Source of the DNA: JALYRV01 sp035512575
GTDB taxonomy: Bacteria; Acidobacteriota; Vicinamibacteria; Vicinamibacterales; SCN-69-37
Reading direction: 5' to 3'
Assembly (NCBI GenBank): GCA_035512575.1
Contig: DATKDT010000107.1
Span: 1 to 21,398 of the forward strand
Length of the DNA: 21,398 nucleotides
Made by a program: the position numbers and the translations under genes. The first letter of the stretch is position 1. Every line of letters begins with the position of its first letter. This document shows, piece by piece, positions 8,554 to 15,793 of the stretch. The notes under the pieces are model-generated. The model was not told where the DNA came from. It searched no databases and worked only from the letters and a program-made list of their open reading frames with translations.

Positions 8554-8616
8554 TCTGTATTCTGTGTTCTGTATTCTGTATTCTGTGTTCTGTATTCTGC
8601 GTTCTGTATTCTGTAT
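8554..8616. repeat. Tandem 7-bp repeat (TCTGTRT)9 between divergent genes
   Basis: Nine contiguous heptamers: six TCTGTAT, two TCTGTGT and one TCTGCGT, followed by a partial unit at 8617-8619. They fill 63 of the 89 bp between the secreted-protein gene (minus) and the triple-RidA gene (plus), so both promoters must lie in or next to the array. Base composition is sharply more AT-rich than the surroundings. Each TAT-TCT junction resembles a weak -10 hexamer (TATTCT). Confidence 0.97.
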
Positions 8617-8628
8617 TCTTCGGGCGCC

Positions 8629-9687
8629 ATGACACAACGCCCAACCGAAAGGCTGACCTTCGTCCCGGCTCTGACCGCCCCTGACGCGGGCGGCGACATC
8701 ACCGCGCAGACGGGCGGCGTGCTGGCCCGTCTGGAGGAGATGCTGTCCACGGCGGGATCGGACCTGGCGCACGCGGCCACGGTGCATGTCTATCTCCGGC
8801 GGGGAGAGGACTTCGCGGCGATGAACGCGGTGTACGCGAAGGCCTGGAGCGCCGCGCCGCCCTCGCGCACGACCATCGTCGCGGATCTGCCGGGCGCGGA
8901 CGCGCTGGTGGCAATGTCGGCCGTCGCCGTGCCGCGCGGCGGCCGCCGCCGCATCGTCAATCCGCCCGGATGGGCCGAGTCGCCGCTGCCGTACTCCTAC
9001 GCCGTCGGCGCGGGCGATGCGGTGTTCCTCGCCGGGCTCGTCGCGCGCGACAGCGGCACCAACCGTCCCGTCGAGGGCCGCGCCGGCGCGCAGCTCGATC
9101 TGATCATGGCGAACGCGCGCGAGATTCTCGGCGCGGCCGGGCTGTCGCTCGATCATGTCGTGAGCGCGCGCGTGTACCTGGCCGATGCCGCCTCCTTCGC
9201 CGAGATGAACGAGGGATGGCGGAAGCACTTTCCCGGCGCGAAGCCCGCGCGCGCGACCGTCATTGCGGGACTCATGCAGCCGGCCTACAGGATCGAGGTC
9301 ACGCTCGTGGCGCATGCCGCCGAGCCGCGGCATCTGCCCGCCGATCCGCCGAACGCCAACCTGAGCGCCGCGGTCACGGCCGGCTCGATGGTGTTCGTGT
9401 CGGGGATGCTGGCCGCCGGCGCGGGCGACGCGGCCGCCCAGACGCGCGAGACGCTCGCGAAGGCGCGCGCCGCGCTCGCGCGCGCCGGGGTCTCGCCCGC
9501 CGATGTGGTCGAGACGACGGTCTGGCTGCCGGATCTTGCGCACCTTGCAGCCGTCGATCGGGCGTACGGCGAGATGTTCGCCGGCGAGGCGCCCGCGCGC
9601 GTCACCGCCGGCGCCGGTCTCGTCGCGAAGGACGCGCTCGTCGAGATCGCGATGACCGCCGTGCGTTCTGGGCCTGTCGAAGGGTGA
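8629..9687 (+). CDS. Three-domain RidA/YjgF-family protein
   Basis: A 352-residue protein made of three consecutive RidA-like domains at about 8-102, 107-230 and 238-346. RidA proteins hydrolyse reactive enamines and imines from PLP enzymes and normally act as trimers with active sites between subunits; here three units are covalently joined. The substrate-binding arginine is kept in each: R80 (PPSRTT), R208 (PARATV) and R324 (PARVTA). The glutamate equivalent to E. coli RidA E120 is present in domains 2 (E223) and 3 (E339), while domain 1 has A95. Domain 1 also lacks the first strands, beginning at RLTFVPALTAPD. No signal peptide is visible. The last residues SGPVEG derive from a repeat-like stretch. 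The stop overlaps the next ATG (TGATG), so it is co-translated with the DUF523 gene. Catalytic activity of each unit is unproven. Confidence 0.92.
   Translation: MTQRPTERLTFVPALTAPDAGGDITAQTGGVLARLEEMLSTAGSDLAHAATVHVYLRRGEDFAAMNAVYAKAWSAAPPSRTTIVADLPGADALVAMSAVAVPRGGRRRIVNPPGWAESPLPYSYAVGAGDAVFLAGLVARDSGTNRPVEGRAGAQLDLIMANAREILGAAGLSLDHVVSARVYLADAASFAEMNEGWRKHFPGAKPARATVIAGLMQPAYRIEVTLVAHAAEPRHLPADPPNANLSAAVTAGSMVFVSGMLAAGAGDAAAQTRETLAKARAALARAGVSPADVVETTVWLPDLAHLAAVDRAYGEMFAGEAPARVTAGAGLVAKDALVEIAMTAVRSGPVEG
9666..9684 (+). repeat. Short dispersed-repeat-like motif at the ridA 3' end
   Basis: The stretch TTCTGGGCCTGTCGAAGGG forms the end of the triple-RidA gene and encodes the tail after the last beta strand. 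It resembles a short motif (CCTTCGACAGGC... on the other strand) that from memory is dispersed in many bacterial genomes and gives ALSLSKG-like tails. Only one copy is in this window, so its repeat status rests on recall. Confidence 0.4.
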
Positions 9688-10202
9688 TGAAGCCGCGCGT
9701 CGGCATCTCGTCGTGCCTGCTCGGACAGGCCGTGCGGCACGACGGCGGCCACAAGCGCGACGAATCGCTCATCGCCGATCTGGAACCACACGTCGAATGG
9801 GTGCCTGTCTGTCCGGAGATCGAGATTGGCCTCGGCACGCCGCGGCCGCCGATCGAGCTCCAGGACATCGGCGGCGCCATCCGCCTGATCATGCCGTCCA
9901 CGGGACGCGATCTCACCGGCGTCATGCGCGAGTACGCGGAGCGTAAAGTCGAGGCGCTGGCTGACATGCGGTTGGCGGGATACGTCCTCAAGTCGCGCTC
10001 GCCGAGCTGCGGCCTCGGCAGCACGCCGGTCGTCAATTCCAGCGCCGGTCGGGATGAGCTGAACTCGGGCGTATTCGCTGCTGTGCTGAGAGCGCGTCTC
10101 CCCGGGCTGCCGATCGAGGAAGAAACCCGGCTCCGCGATGCCGCCGCGCGCGACTCTTTCCTGCAGCGAATTCTTTCCTACAGTCCGGGTAGAAATATGT
10201 AG
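9687..10202 (+). CDS. DUF523 family protein (TudS-like iron-sulfur protein)
   Basis: A 171-residue DUF523 protein. The family includes TudS, a [4Fe-4S] enzyme that removes sulfur from 2-thiouracil, so a desulfurase or related sulfur-transfer role in the cytoplasm is plausible but not established for this member. The three family cysteines are present: C10 in ISSCLLG, C42 in VCPEIEIGLG followed by TPRPPIEL, and C108 in SRSPSCGLG; together they can hold a cluster with one open iron site. It is the short, stand-alone form, without the DUF1722 domain fused in longer relatives. It begins inside the stop codon of the triple-RidA gene (TGATG), suggesting translational coupling and perhaps a shared task in clearing damaged or thiolated metabolites (inference). 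A 98-bp non-coding gap follows, holding a weak 5-bp C/G stem at 10237-10254 with no T run. Confidence 0.93.
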   Translation: MKPRVGISSCLLGQAVRHDGGHKRDESLIADLEPHVEWVPVCPEIEIGLGTPRPPIELQDIGGAIRLIMPSTGRDLTGVMREYAERKVEALADMRLAGYVLKSRSPSCGLGSTPVVNSSAGRDELNSGVFAAVLRARLPGLPIEEETRLRDAAARDSFLQRILSYSPGRNM

Positions 10203-10300
10203 CCTGCTACCCACTTTTTCGAGCCCATCCGTGCTTCCCCCGGGCAGCAGGGGGCCCGTCCGGCGCCGCATCCGGCATCCCGATTGCGCTATAGCCATGC

Positions 10301-12802
10301 GTGAAGATTCGCGGCGCCTTTCTCGTCATCGTCACGCTCGCACTGGCCTGCGCCGCCTTTGCGGCCGGCGGCCTCGTCTGGACGACGCTGGCTCAGGTGC
10401 GGACCGACCTCAGCGGCTCGCGCGTGACGAGCTCGCTCGAATCGGGCCCCCAGGCGTCGCTCATCTACGACCGCGACGACACGCTGACCCACTCGCTGTT
10501 CACCGAGCAGCGCATCGACGTCGCGCTCTCCGAGGTTTCTCCCGTGATGGTGCAGGCCGTGCTGGCCGCGGAGGACCATCGCTTCTACGACCATTTCGGC
10601 CTCGATCCCGTTCGCATGGCCGGAGCCGCCGCCGCCAACCTCAAGGCGCGCCGCATCGTCGAGGGCGGCAGCACCATCACGCAGCAGCTCGCGCGCAATC
10701 TGGAGCTGGGCAGGCAGCGGACGTGGAGCCGCAAGATCCGCGAAGTGATTCTGGCGGCCGAGATCGAAGCGCGCCACAGCAAGGACACGATTCTCGAGAC
10801 GTATCTGAACACGGCGTACTTCGGCGAGGGCTACTACGGCGTCGAGGCCGCGTCGCGCGGCTACTTCGACAAGCCGGCGTCGGGCCTGGAGCCGGACGAG
10901 GCCGCGCTGCTGGCCGGCCTCCTTCGCGCGCCGTCCGCCAACAGTCCCAACAAGACGCCCGACGGCGCGACGACGGTGCGCAACCTGGTGCTGCGCGCGA
11001 TGCGCGACCGCGGCGTGATGACCGACGAGGACATGCGGCGGTATGTGGCGGAGCCGCTCAGGGTGAAGCCGCGCCGCTCGAACGGACTCACGGCGCACGT
11101 TCACGCCGCCGAGACGGCGTGCGGGCTCTACTACTTCGAGGAAGTGCGGAAGCAGCTCGTCGACATGTTCGGCGAGGATCAGGTGCTCGAGGGCGGCCTG
11201 CGCGTGTTCACGAGCTACGACCCGCGCGCGCAGCACGCGGCGGAGCGGGCTATCGCGCAGCGCCTGGCGCAGCTCGCTCCTTCGCCAAGGCTTCGGAGCG
11301 CAAGCTCGTCTGCCCTGCAGGGCGCACTGGTCGCCATGGAGCCGCGCACCGGCCATGTGATCGCGCTGGTGGGCGGCCGCGATTTCCACCAGAGCAGCTT
11401 CAATCGCGCGACGCAGGCGCACCGCCAGCCGGGGTCGGCCTTCAAGCCGTTCGTCTGGGCCGCCGCCGTCGAGCGCGGGTGGGCGCCGGGCACGGTGCTG
11501 ACCGGGCTCGACGCGCCGATCGGCGACGGCACGTGGATGCCCTCCGGCGACCACGAAGCCGAGAGCTATACGCTGCGCCGCGCGCTCACGGTGTCGAGCA
11601 ATCGCGCCGCCGCGCAGCTGATGCAGCAGGTCGGCATGTCGTCGACGATTTACACGGCCCGCCGGCTCGGTATCGAGTCGGATCTGCCGCCGGTGCCGTC
11701 GCTCGCGCTCGGCACGGGCGAAGTGACGCTGCTCGAGATGGTGTCGGCCTACGGCGCGCTGGCCAACGAAGGCGTGTGGACGCGGCCGACGCTGATCACG
11801 CGCGTCGAGGATGCGAGCGGCGCGGTGCTCTACGCGGCGCCGTTCGATCAGCGCCGCGCCGTTTCCACGGGCACCGCGTATCTGATGAACAGCATGATGT
11901 CCGACGTCGTCAACCGCGGCACCGGCTGGCGCGCGCGCCAGGCCGGATTCACGCTGCCGGCCGCGGGCAAGACGGGCACGAGCGACGACTACGCCGACGC
12001 GTGGTTCGTCGGCTACACGCCCGGCGTCGTCGCCGGCGTCTGGTTCGGCCACGACCGCCGCAAGACGATCAGGAAGTCCTACGCCAGCGACATTGCCGTG
12101 CCGGCGTGGGCCGCGTTCATGCGTGAGGCGACGCGCGGCCACAAGGCCGTGTGGTACGAGATGCCGTCAGACGTCGAGAAGGTGGACATCTGCCGCGCGA
12201 GCGGGCATCGCGCCGGCGACGCGTGCCGCCGGTCGCCCGGCTACGCCCGCGTGATGCTGCTGGACGGGTCGATGGTCGACCGCGAGGTGCAGGGCGGCGT
12301 GGCCACGGAGCTGTTCACGCTGGGCAGCGCGCCGTACGGCGAGTGCCCGCTCCACAGCGGTCTGTATCTGGACGCGTCTTACGAACTGGCGCCGATGCCG
12401 GAGCTGCCGGAGCTGTCGGATTTGGCCAGCGATCTGGCGATGCCGGCGATGCCGAGGGGGATGTCGGAGCTGTCCGGCTCGCTCACGAGCGACGACCTGA
12501 GCAGCCCGTTGTTCAAGGCGTCCGAGGCGGTGGGCACGTCGGGCGTGACGCCGGCGCCGCGGGCCACACCCGCGCCGCCGCCGACCGCGCTGCCGCCGAT
12601 CCCGGTGTCGCCGTCGCTGCCGTCGGCCACGAAGCCGGCCCTCGGCACGATTCCCAGGGCCGGCACGCCGAACGTGCCCGGCGCCCCGAAGCTGCCCGGC
12701 ACGCCGGTGCGGAAACCGGGCGGAGGCATCACGATCGAAAGTGTCGTCAAGTCCGACGGCACCACGGTCACGGTTATCCGGGACCACCGCGGCGGCGGCT
12801 AG
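10301..12802 (+). CDS. Class A penicillin-binding protein (PBP1A-type glycosyltransferase/transpeptidase)
   Basis: An 833-residue bifunctional cell-wall synthase anchored by an N-terminal segment (about 6-28). It polymerises lipid II with its GT51 domain (about 60-235) and cross-links stem peptides with its transpeptidase domain (about 340-610). GT51 motifs are EDHRFYDHFG with catalytic E91 and GGSTITQQLARN (122-133). Transpeptidase motifs are SAFK with nucleophile S379, SSN (432-434) and KTGT (557-560). A cysteine-bearing segment (C631, C642, C682) is followed by a Pro/Ala/Ser-rich tail of about 110 residues (691-800) and a short TTVTVIRDH end. The start is GTG at 10301, chosen because the membrane segment begins there; no clear Shine-Dalgarno is visible, and a TATAGC element lies 5 bp before it. 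The linker near 326-337 contains a palindromic insertion. It is a paralogue of the protein at 15790-17781. Confidence 0.95.
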   Translation: MKIRGAFLVIVTLALACAAFAAGGLVWTTLAQVRTDLSGSRVTSSLESGPQASLIYDRDDTLTHSLFTEQRIDVALSEVSPVMVQAVLAAEDHRFYDHFGLDPVRMAGAAAANLKARRIVEGGSTITQQLARNLELGRQRTWSRKIREVILAAEIEARHSKDTILETYLNTAYFGEGYYGVEAASRGYFDKPASGLEPDEAALLAGLLRAPSANSPNKTPDGATTVRNLVLRAMRDRGVMTDEDMRRYVAEPLRVKPRRSNGLTAHVHAAETACGLYYFEEVRKQLVDMFGEDQVLEGGLRVFTSYDPRAQHAAERAIAQRLAQLAPSPRLRSASSSALQGALVAMEPRTGHVIALVGGRDFHQSSFNRATQAHRQPGSAFKPFVWAAAVERGWAPGTVLTGLDAPIGDGTWMPSGDHEAESYTLRRALTVSSNRAAAQLMQQVGMSSTIYTARRLGIESDLPPVPSLALGTGEVTLLEMVSAYGALANEGVWTRPTLITRVEDASGAVLYAAPFDQRRAVSTGTAYLMNSMMSDVVNRGTGWRARQAGFTLPAAGKTGTSDDYADAWFVGYTPGVVAGVWFGHDRRKTIRKSYASDIAVPAWAAFMREATRGHKAVWYEMPSDVEKVDICRASGHRAGDACRRSPGYARVMLLDGSMVDREVQGGVATELFTLGSAPYGECPLHSGLYLDASYELAPMPELPELSDLASDLAMPAMPRGMSELSGSLTSDDLSSPLFKASEAVGTSGVTPAPRATPAPPPTALPPIPVSPSLPSATKPALGTIPRAGTPNVPGAPKLPGTPVRKPGGGITIESVVKSDGTTVTVIRDHRGGG
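11275..11323 (+). repeat. Palindromic REP-like insertion inside the first PBP gene
   Basis: A 26-nt imperfect hairpin (11275-11300; outer 6-bp stem CGCTCC/GGAGCG, inner 3-bp stem GCC/GGC) is followed by a perfect 12-nt palindrome GCCCTGCAGGGC at 11312-11323. In frame it encodes the linker PSPRLRSASSS between the GT51 and transpeptidase domains, a place where the paralogous PBP has no counterpart. It looks like a short palindromic element tolerated in a flexible linker. Confidence 0.45.
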
Positions 12803-12901
12803 CCGCCGGCCCGCTGGCCCTCTCCGTCTCCTGCCCGAGCCGCGCCATGTCCTCGACCGGTTTCGATCTTGCCCGTGCTTCAGATACACTTAGGGGTTCG
12901 T

Positions 12902-12907
12902 AGGAGG
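12902..12907 (+). promoter_or_regulatory. Consensus Shine-Dalgarno AGGAGG deciding a TTG start
   Basis: A full AGGAGG stands 4 bp before the TTG at 12912 and fixes the start of the small coiled-coil protein. It is the strongest ribosome site in the window. A weak -10-like TACACT lies about 15 bp upstream. Confidence 0.75.
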
Positions 12908-12911
12908 TGTT

Positions 12912-13169
12912 TTGGGAGACGCAGGAGAAGGACTCGTCGACGCGGAGGCGCGGCTGCAGGAGCTGCGCGATGAACGTGAGGCCGCGCGCAAGAGCGCGAG
13001 GGTGAAGAGCCCGCTGGCCGATCCGGAGAAGGTGAGGGAGCAGGCGTCGCTGACGCTCGCCCGCACCGAGCTCGAACGGCAGGCATCCACCGCCACGCAC
13101 CCGGTGCGCATCAAGCAGATTCAGGCGGCGATTGCCGAAGTCGACAAGCGGCTGGCTAAGCTGAAGTAA
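12912..13169 (+). CDS. Small coiled-coil protein of unknown function (TTG start)
   Basis: An 85-residue, highly charged, predominantly helical protein. Heptad-like spacing of Leu/Ala/Ile with Glu, Arg and Lys runs from AEARLQELRDE (about 11-21) through AEVDKRLAKLK at the end, and a shorter central break lies at KSPLADPEK (32-40). It has no signal peptide, membrane span, cysteine or known family that I recognise. The start is TTG with a consensus AGGAGG 4 bp upstream, and no ATG or GTG in frame near the beginning would keep the first helix. Its last 14 bp overlap the 3' end of the convergent ftsH gene, so antisense interplay between the two transcripts is possible. It may be a structural or adaptor protein; no function is assigned. 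Confidence 0.75.
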   Translation: MGDAGEGLVDAEARLQELRDEREAARKSARVKSPLADPEKVREQASLTLARTELERQASTATHPVRIKQIQAAIAEVDKRLAKLK

Positions 13170-14925
13170 CGAGCGCGCGGATGTCCTCCGCATCGATCGT
13201 TTCGACATCCAGCAGGCGCTCGGCCATGGCCTGCACGCGGTCGCGGCGCGCCTCGAGCAGGCGCTGCGCCGTCTCGAGCCCGCGCGTCACGATCGCGCGA
13301 ATCTCCTCGTCTACCTGCCGCGCCGTGTCATCGCTGAAGCCCGCCTTCGCCGCGCCCTCGTCGTCCTGGCGCCGGAACGCCAGCGGCCCGAGGGGCGACA
13401 TGCCGAACTTGCAGACCATGTGCGTCGCAATGTCGGTGGCGCGCTCGATGTCGTTCGACGCGCCGCTCGTCTCCACCTGCAGGAACAGCTGCTCGGCCGC
13501 CCGCCCGCCCATCAGAATCGCCACCTGCGTCTCGAGATAGTCGCGCGTATAGGTATGCCGGTCCGTATCGGGCAGCTGCATCGTCACGCCCATCGCGCGC
13601 CCGCGCGGCACGATGCTGACCTTGTGCACCGGATCGGCGTGGGGCAGCAGCGCCGCGACGACGGCGTGGCCCGCTTCGTGCCAGGCGGTGATGACGCGCT
13701 CGCGGGCGGTGAGCTGCAGCGACTTGCGCTCGACGCCCATCATGACCTTGTCGCGCGCCGCTTCGAGATCGGACTGCGCGATGGACACGCGGCCCGTGCG
13801 CCCGGCCAGCAGCGCGGCTTCGTTGATCAGATTGGCGAGATCGGCGCCCGAGAAGCCGGGCGTGCCGCGCGCCACGCGCAGCAGCTCCACACCTTCGGCC
13901 ATCTTCACGCCGCGCGCGTGCACGCGCAGAATGTCTTCGCGGCCGCGCAGGTCGGGATTGCCGACCGACACCTGCCGGTCGAAACGCCCGGGCCGCATCA
14001 GCGCCGGGTCGAGGATGTCCTGCCGGTTGGTGGCCGCGATGACGATGATGCCGCCGTGGCCTTCGAAGCCGTCCATCTCGACGAGCAGCTGGTTGAGCGT
14101 CTGCTCGCGCTCTTCGTGGCTGAGCGAGTGGCTGCCGCGGCTGCGGCCGACCGCGTCGATCTCGTCGATGAAAATGATGCACTTGCCGTGCTTGCGGGCG
14201 TCCTTGAAGAGGCGGCGGATGCGCGCGGCGCCGACGCCGGCGAACATCTCAACGAACTCCGAGCCGCTGGCGAAGAGGAACGGCACACCGGCTTCGCCGG
14301 CGATCGATCGCGCGAGCAATGTCTTGCCGGTGCCGGGAGGGCCCGCCAGCAGCACGCCGCGCGGAATGCGTCCGCCGAGGCCCGCGAATCGCTCGGGCTC
14401 GCGCAGGAAGTCGACGATCTCGCGCAGCTCCTCCTTCGCCTCGTCGACGCCGGCGACATCGTCGAAGGTGACGGGGTTCTCGCCCTTGCCGGCGATCTTC
14501 GAGCGGCCCGTGACCGACGGTATGCGGCCGGTGGTCGTGCGCCAGGCGGTGAAGCCGACCAGCCCGAGCACGCCGGCGCCGAGCAGCGTGGCAAGGACGT
14601 GGAAGAGGCGTTTGCCGGAGCCGTCGACTTCGATGCGCACGCCGCCCCGCGCAAGCGACGCGAGCAGCTCCGGATTTCGGGCCAGGTAGCCGGCCGGGAC
14701 GGTCGTGCGCAGCACGGCACCGGTCTTGAGCTCGGCGCGGATGTCGTCTTCACGCGCGCGGATTGCCGAGACCTCGCCGCGATCGAACGCGCCGAGCAGC
14801 GCCGAGAACGGCACCTGCGGCGGGCCGGAGCGAAACGCGGCATAGACGCCGGCGCCCGACAGAATCAGGATGGCCAGCGCCGCGATTGCGCTGACGTGAC
14901 GGCGGGAATGGAAAAATCGCTTCAC
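13156..14925 (-). CDS. ftsH: ATP-dependent zinc metalloprotease FtsH
   Basis: A 589-residue membrane-anchored AAA+ protease that extracts and degrades membrane and short-lived cytosolic proteins as a hexamer. Two membrane segments (about 11-30 and 108-128) flank a short periplasmic FtsH extracellular domain. The AAA+ module has Walker A GPPGTGKT (195-202), the pore motif FAGVG (FVGVG in E. coli), Walker B with D254-E255 in IIFIDEID, and the second region of homology TNRQDILDPALMRPGRFDRQ (299-318). The protease domain has HEAGH (416-420) and the third zinc ligand D492 in SNDIERAT. The GTG at 14925 was chosen because it directly precedes KRFFHSRR and the first membrane helix; a GTG five codons earlier is possible. 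It is divergent from pcs across a 154-bp intergenic region and overlaps the small coiled-coil gene by 14 bp at its 3' end. Confidence 0.95.
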   Translation of the reverse strand: MKRFFHSRRHVSAIAALAILILSGAGVYAAFRSGPPQVPFSALLGAFDRGEVSAIRAREDDIRAELKTGAVLRTTVPAGYLARNPELLASLARGGVRIEVDGSGKRLFHVLATLLGAGVLGLVGFTAWRTTTGRIPSVTGRSKIAGKGENPVTFDDVAGVDEAKEELREIVDFLREPERFAGLGGRIPRGVLLAGPPGTGKTLLARSIAGEAGVPFLFASGSEFVEMFAGVGAARIRRLFKDARKHGKCIIFIDEIDAVGRSRGSHSLSHEEREQTLNQLLVEMDGFEGHGGIIVIAATNRQDILDPALMRPGRFDRQVSVGNPDLRGREDILRVHARGVKMAEGVELLRVARGTPGFSGADLANLINEAALLAGRTGRVSIAQSDLEAARDKVMMGVERKSLQLTARERVITAWHEAGHAVVAALLPHADPVHKVSIVPRGRAMGVTMQLPDTDRHTYTRDYLETQVAILMGGRAAEQLFLQVETSGASNDIERATDIATHMVCKFGMSPLGPLAFRRQDDEGAAKAGFSDDTARQVDEEIRAIVTRGLETAQRLLEARRDRVQAMAERLLDVETIDAEDIRALVTSA

Positions 14926-15064
14926 GATAGAACAGTGCACCGGCGGGACGAAGCGGCCGCCGCGCGGCGCCAGGCCCGTCAAAAAAGTCAGGATTGGGGG
15001 AACGTCCACAAGTTTAGTGGGCGGGCGCGCAGCATGCAATTGGAAAGACGATGCGCGCGACCTC

Positions 15065-15073
15065 TGCTGTAAT
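15065..15073 (+). promoter_or_regulatory. Extended -10 promoter element before pcs
   Basis: TGC-TGTAAT (TGn at 15065-15067, hexamer 15068-15073, five of six matches to TATAAT) ends 6 bp before the pcs ATG. Transcription would begin at or within a few bases of the start codon, so the mRNA would be leaderless or nearly so. No convincing -35 is seen, which an extended -10 can tolerate. Confidence 0.5.
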
Positions 15074-15079
15074 GACAAC

Positions 15080-15793
15080 ATGACGAACTGGACCGCCTGG
15101 GCCGTTCATGCCTACACCGCGTCGGGAGCCCTGATGGGGTTGGCCGGCGTCGTCGCCGCCGCGTCGGGCAACTTTCGCGCGGCCTTCATCTGGATGTTCG
15201 TGGCGACCTTCGTCGACGGCACCGACGGCGTGCTGGCCCGCTGGGCGCGGGTCAAGGAGCGCACGCCGCTGTTCGACGGCGCCCGGCTCGACGACATCGT
15301 CGACTACCTCACATTCGTCTTCCTGCCGGCGTTCGTCGTGATTACGGCCGGGCTCGTGCCTGCAGAGCTCGGATGGGTCGTCTCCGGCGCCATGCTGCTG
15401 TCGAGCGCGTACGGCTTCGCGTCGATCGACGCGAAGACTTCGGATCATTTCTTCACCGGATTTCCGTCTTACTGGAATGTGGTGGCGCTCTACGTCGCGG
15501 TTCTCGGACTGCCGCTCTGGGCCAATGCCGCGCTGATTCTCGGATTCGCGGTCATGGTCTTCGTGCGCATCGGCTACATCTATCCGACGCGCACGCCGAT
15601 TCTGCAGCGCACCACGCTGGCGCTGATGGCCATCTGGGGCGTGATGCTGCTGCTGATGATCCTGTGGCTGCCGCCGCTTGTCCCGAGCGCAGGCGAGGCG
15701 CCGCCGCGGTGGCTCGTGCTCGGCTCGCTCGTCTTTCCCATCTATTACGTCGTGCTGTCATTCGCGCTCCATGCCCGGCGGCCGAGGCAATGA
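15080..15793 (+). CDS. pcs: Phosphatidylcholine synthase
   Basis: A 237-residue, strongly hydrophobic CDP-alcohol phosphatidyltransferase that condenses CDP-diacylglycerol with choline to make phosphatidylcholine in the inner membrane. The CDP-binding motif DGTDGVLAR (46-54), then G67 and D71...D75 in GARLDDIVD, has the wider 12-residue spacing between AR and G that marks Pcs and not PgsA or PssA. A second Pcs hallmark is DHFFTGFPSYWNVVALY (122-138). About seven or eight membrane segments are visible, and length equals the usual 230-250 residues. The gene requires choline uptake from outside; no choline transporter is in the window. Its TGA overlaps the ATG of the following PBP gene by 4 bp (ATGA), coupling membrane-lipid and peptidoglycan synthesis genes. 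It is divergent from ftsH. Confidence 0.94.
   Translation: MTNWTAWAVHAYTASGALMGLAGVVAAASGNFRAAFIWMFVATFVDGTDGVLARWARVKERTPLFDGARLDDIVDYLTFVFLPAFVVITAGLVPAELGWVVSGAMLLSSAYGFASIDAKTSDHFFTGFPSYWNVVALYVAVLGLPLWANAALILGFAVMVFVRIGYIYPTRTPILQRTTLALMAIWGVMLLLMILWLPPLVPSAGEAPPRWLVLGSLVFPIYYVVLSFALHARRPRQ

Noticed and set aside
8554..8616. CRISPR array
   Set aside because: The units are contiguous 7-mers without spacers and no cas genes are in the window.
10237..10254. Rho-independent terminator after the DUF523 gene
   Set aside because: The stem is only 5 bp with an 8-nt loop and is not followed by a T run.
13420..15072. Plus-strand open frame antisense to ftsH
   Set aside because: It is the complement of an ftsH gene with all catalytic motifs intact and has no protein features of its own.
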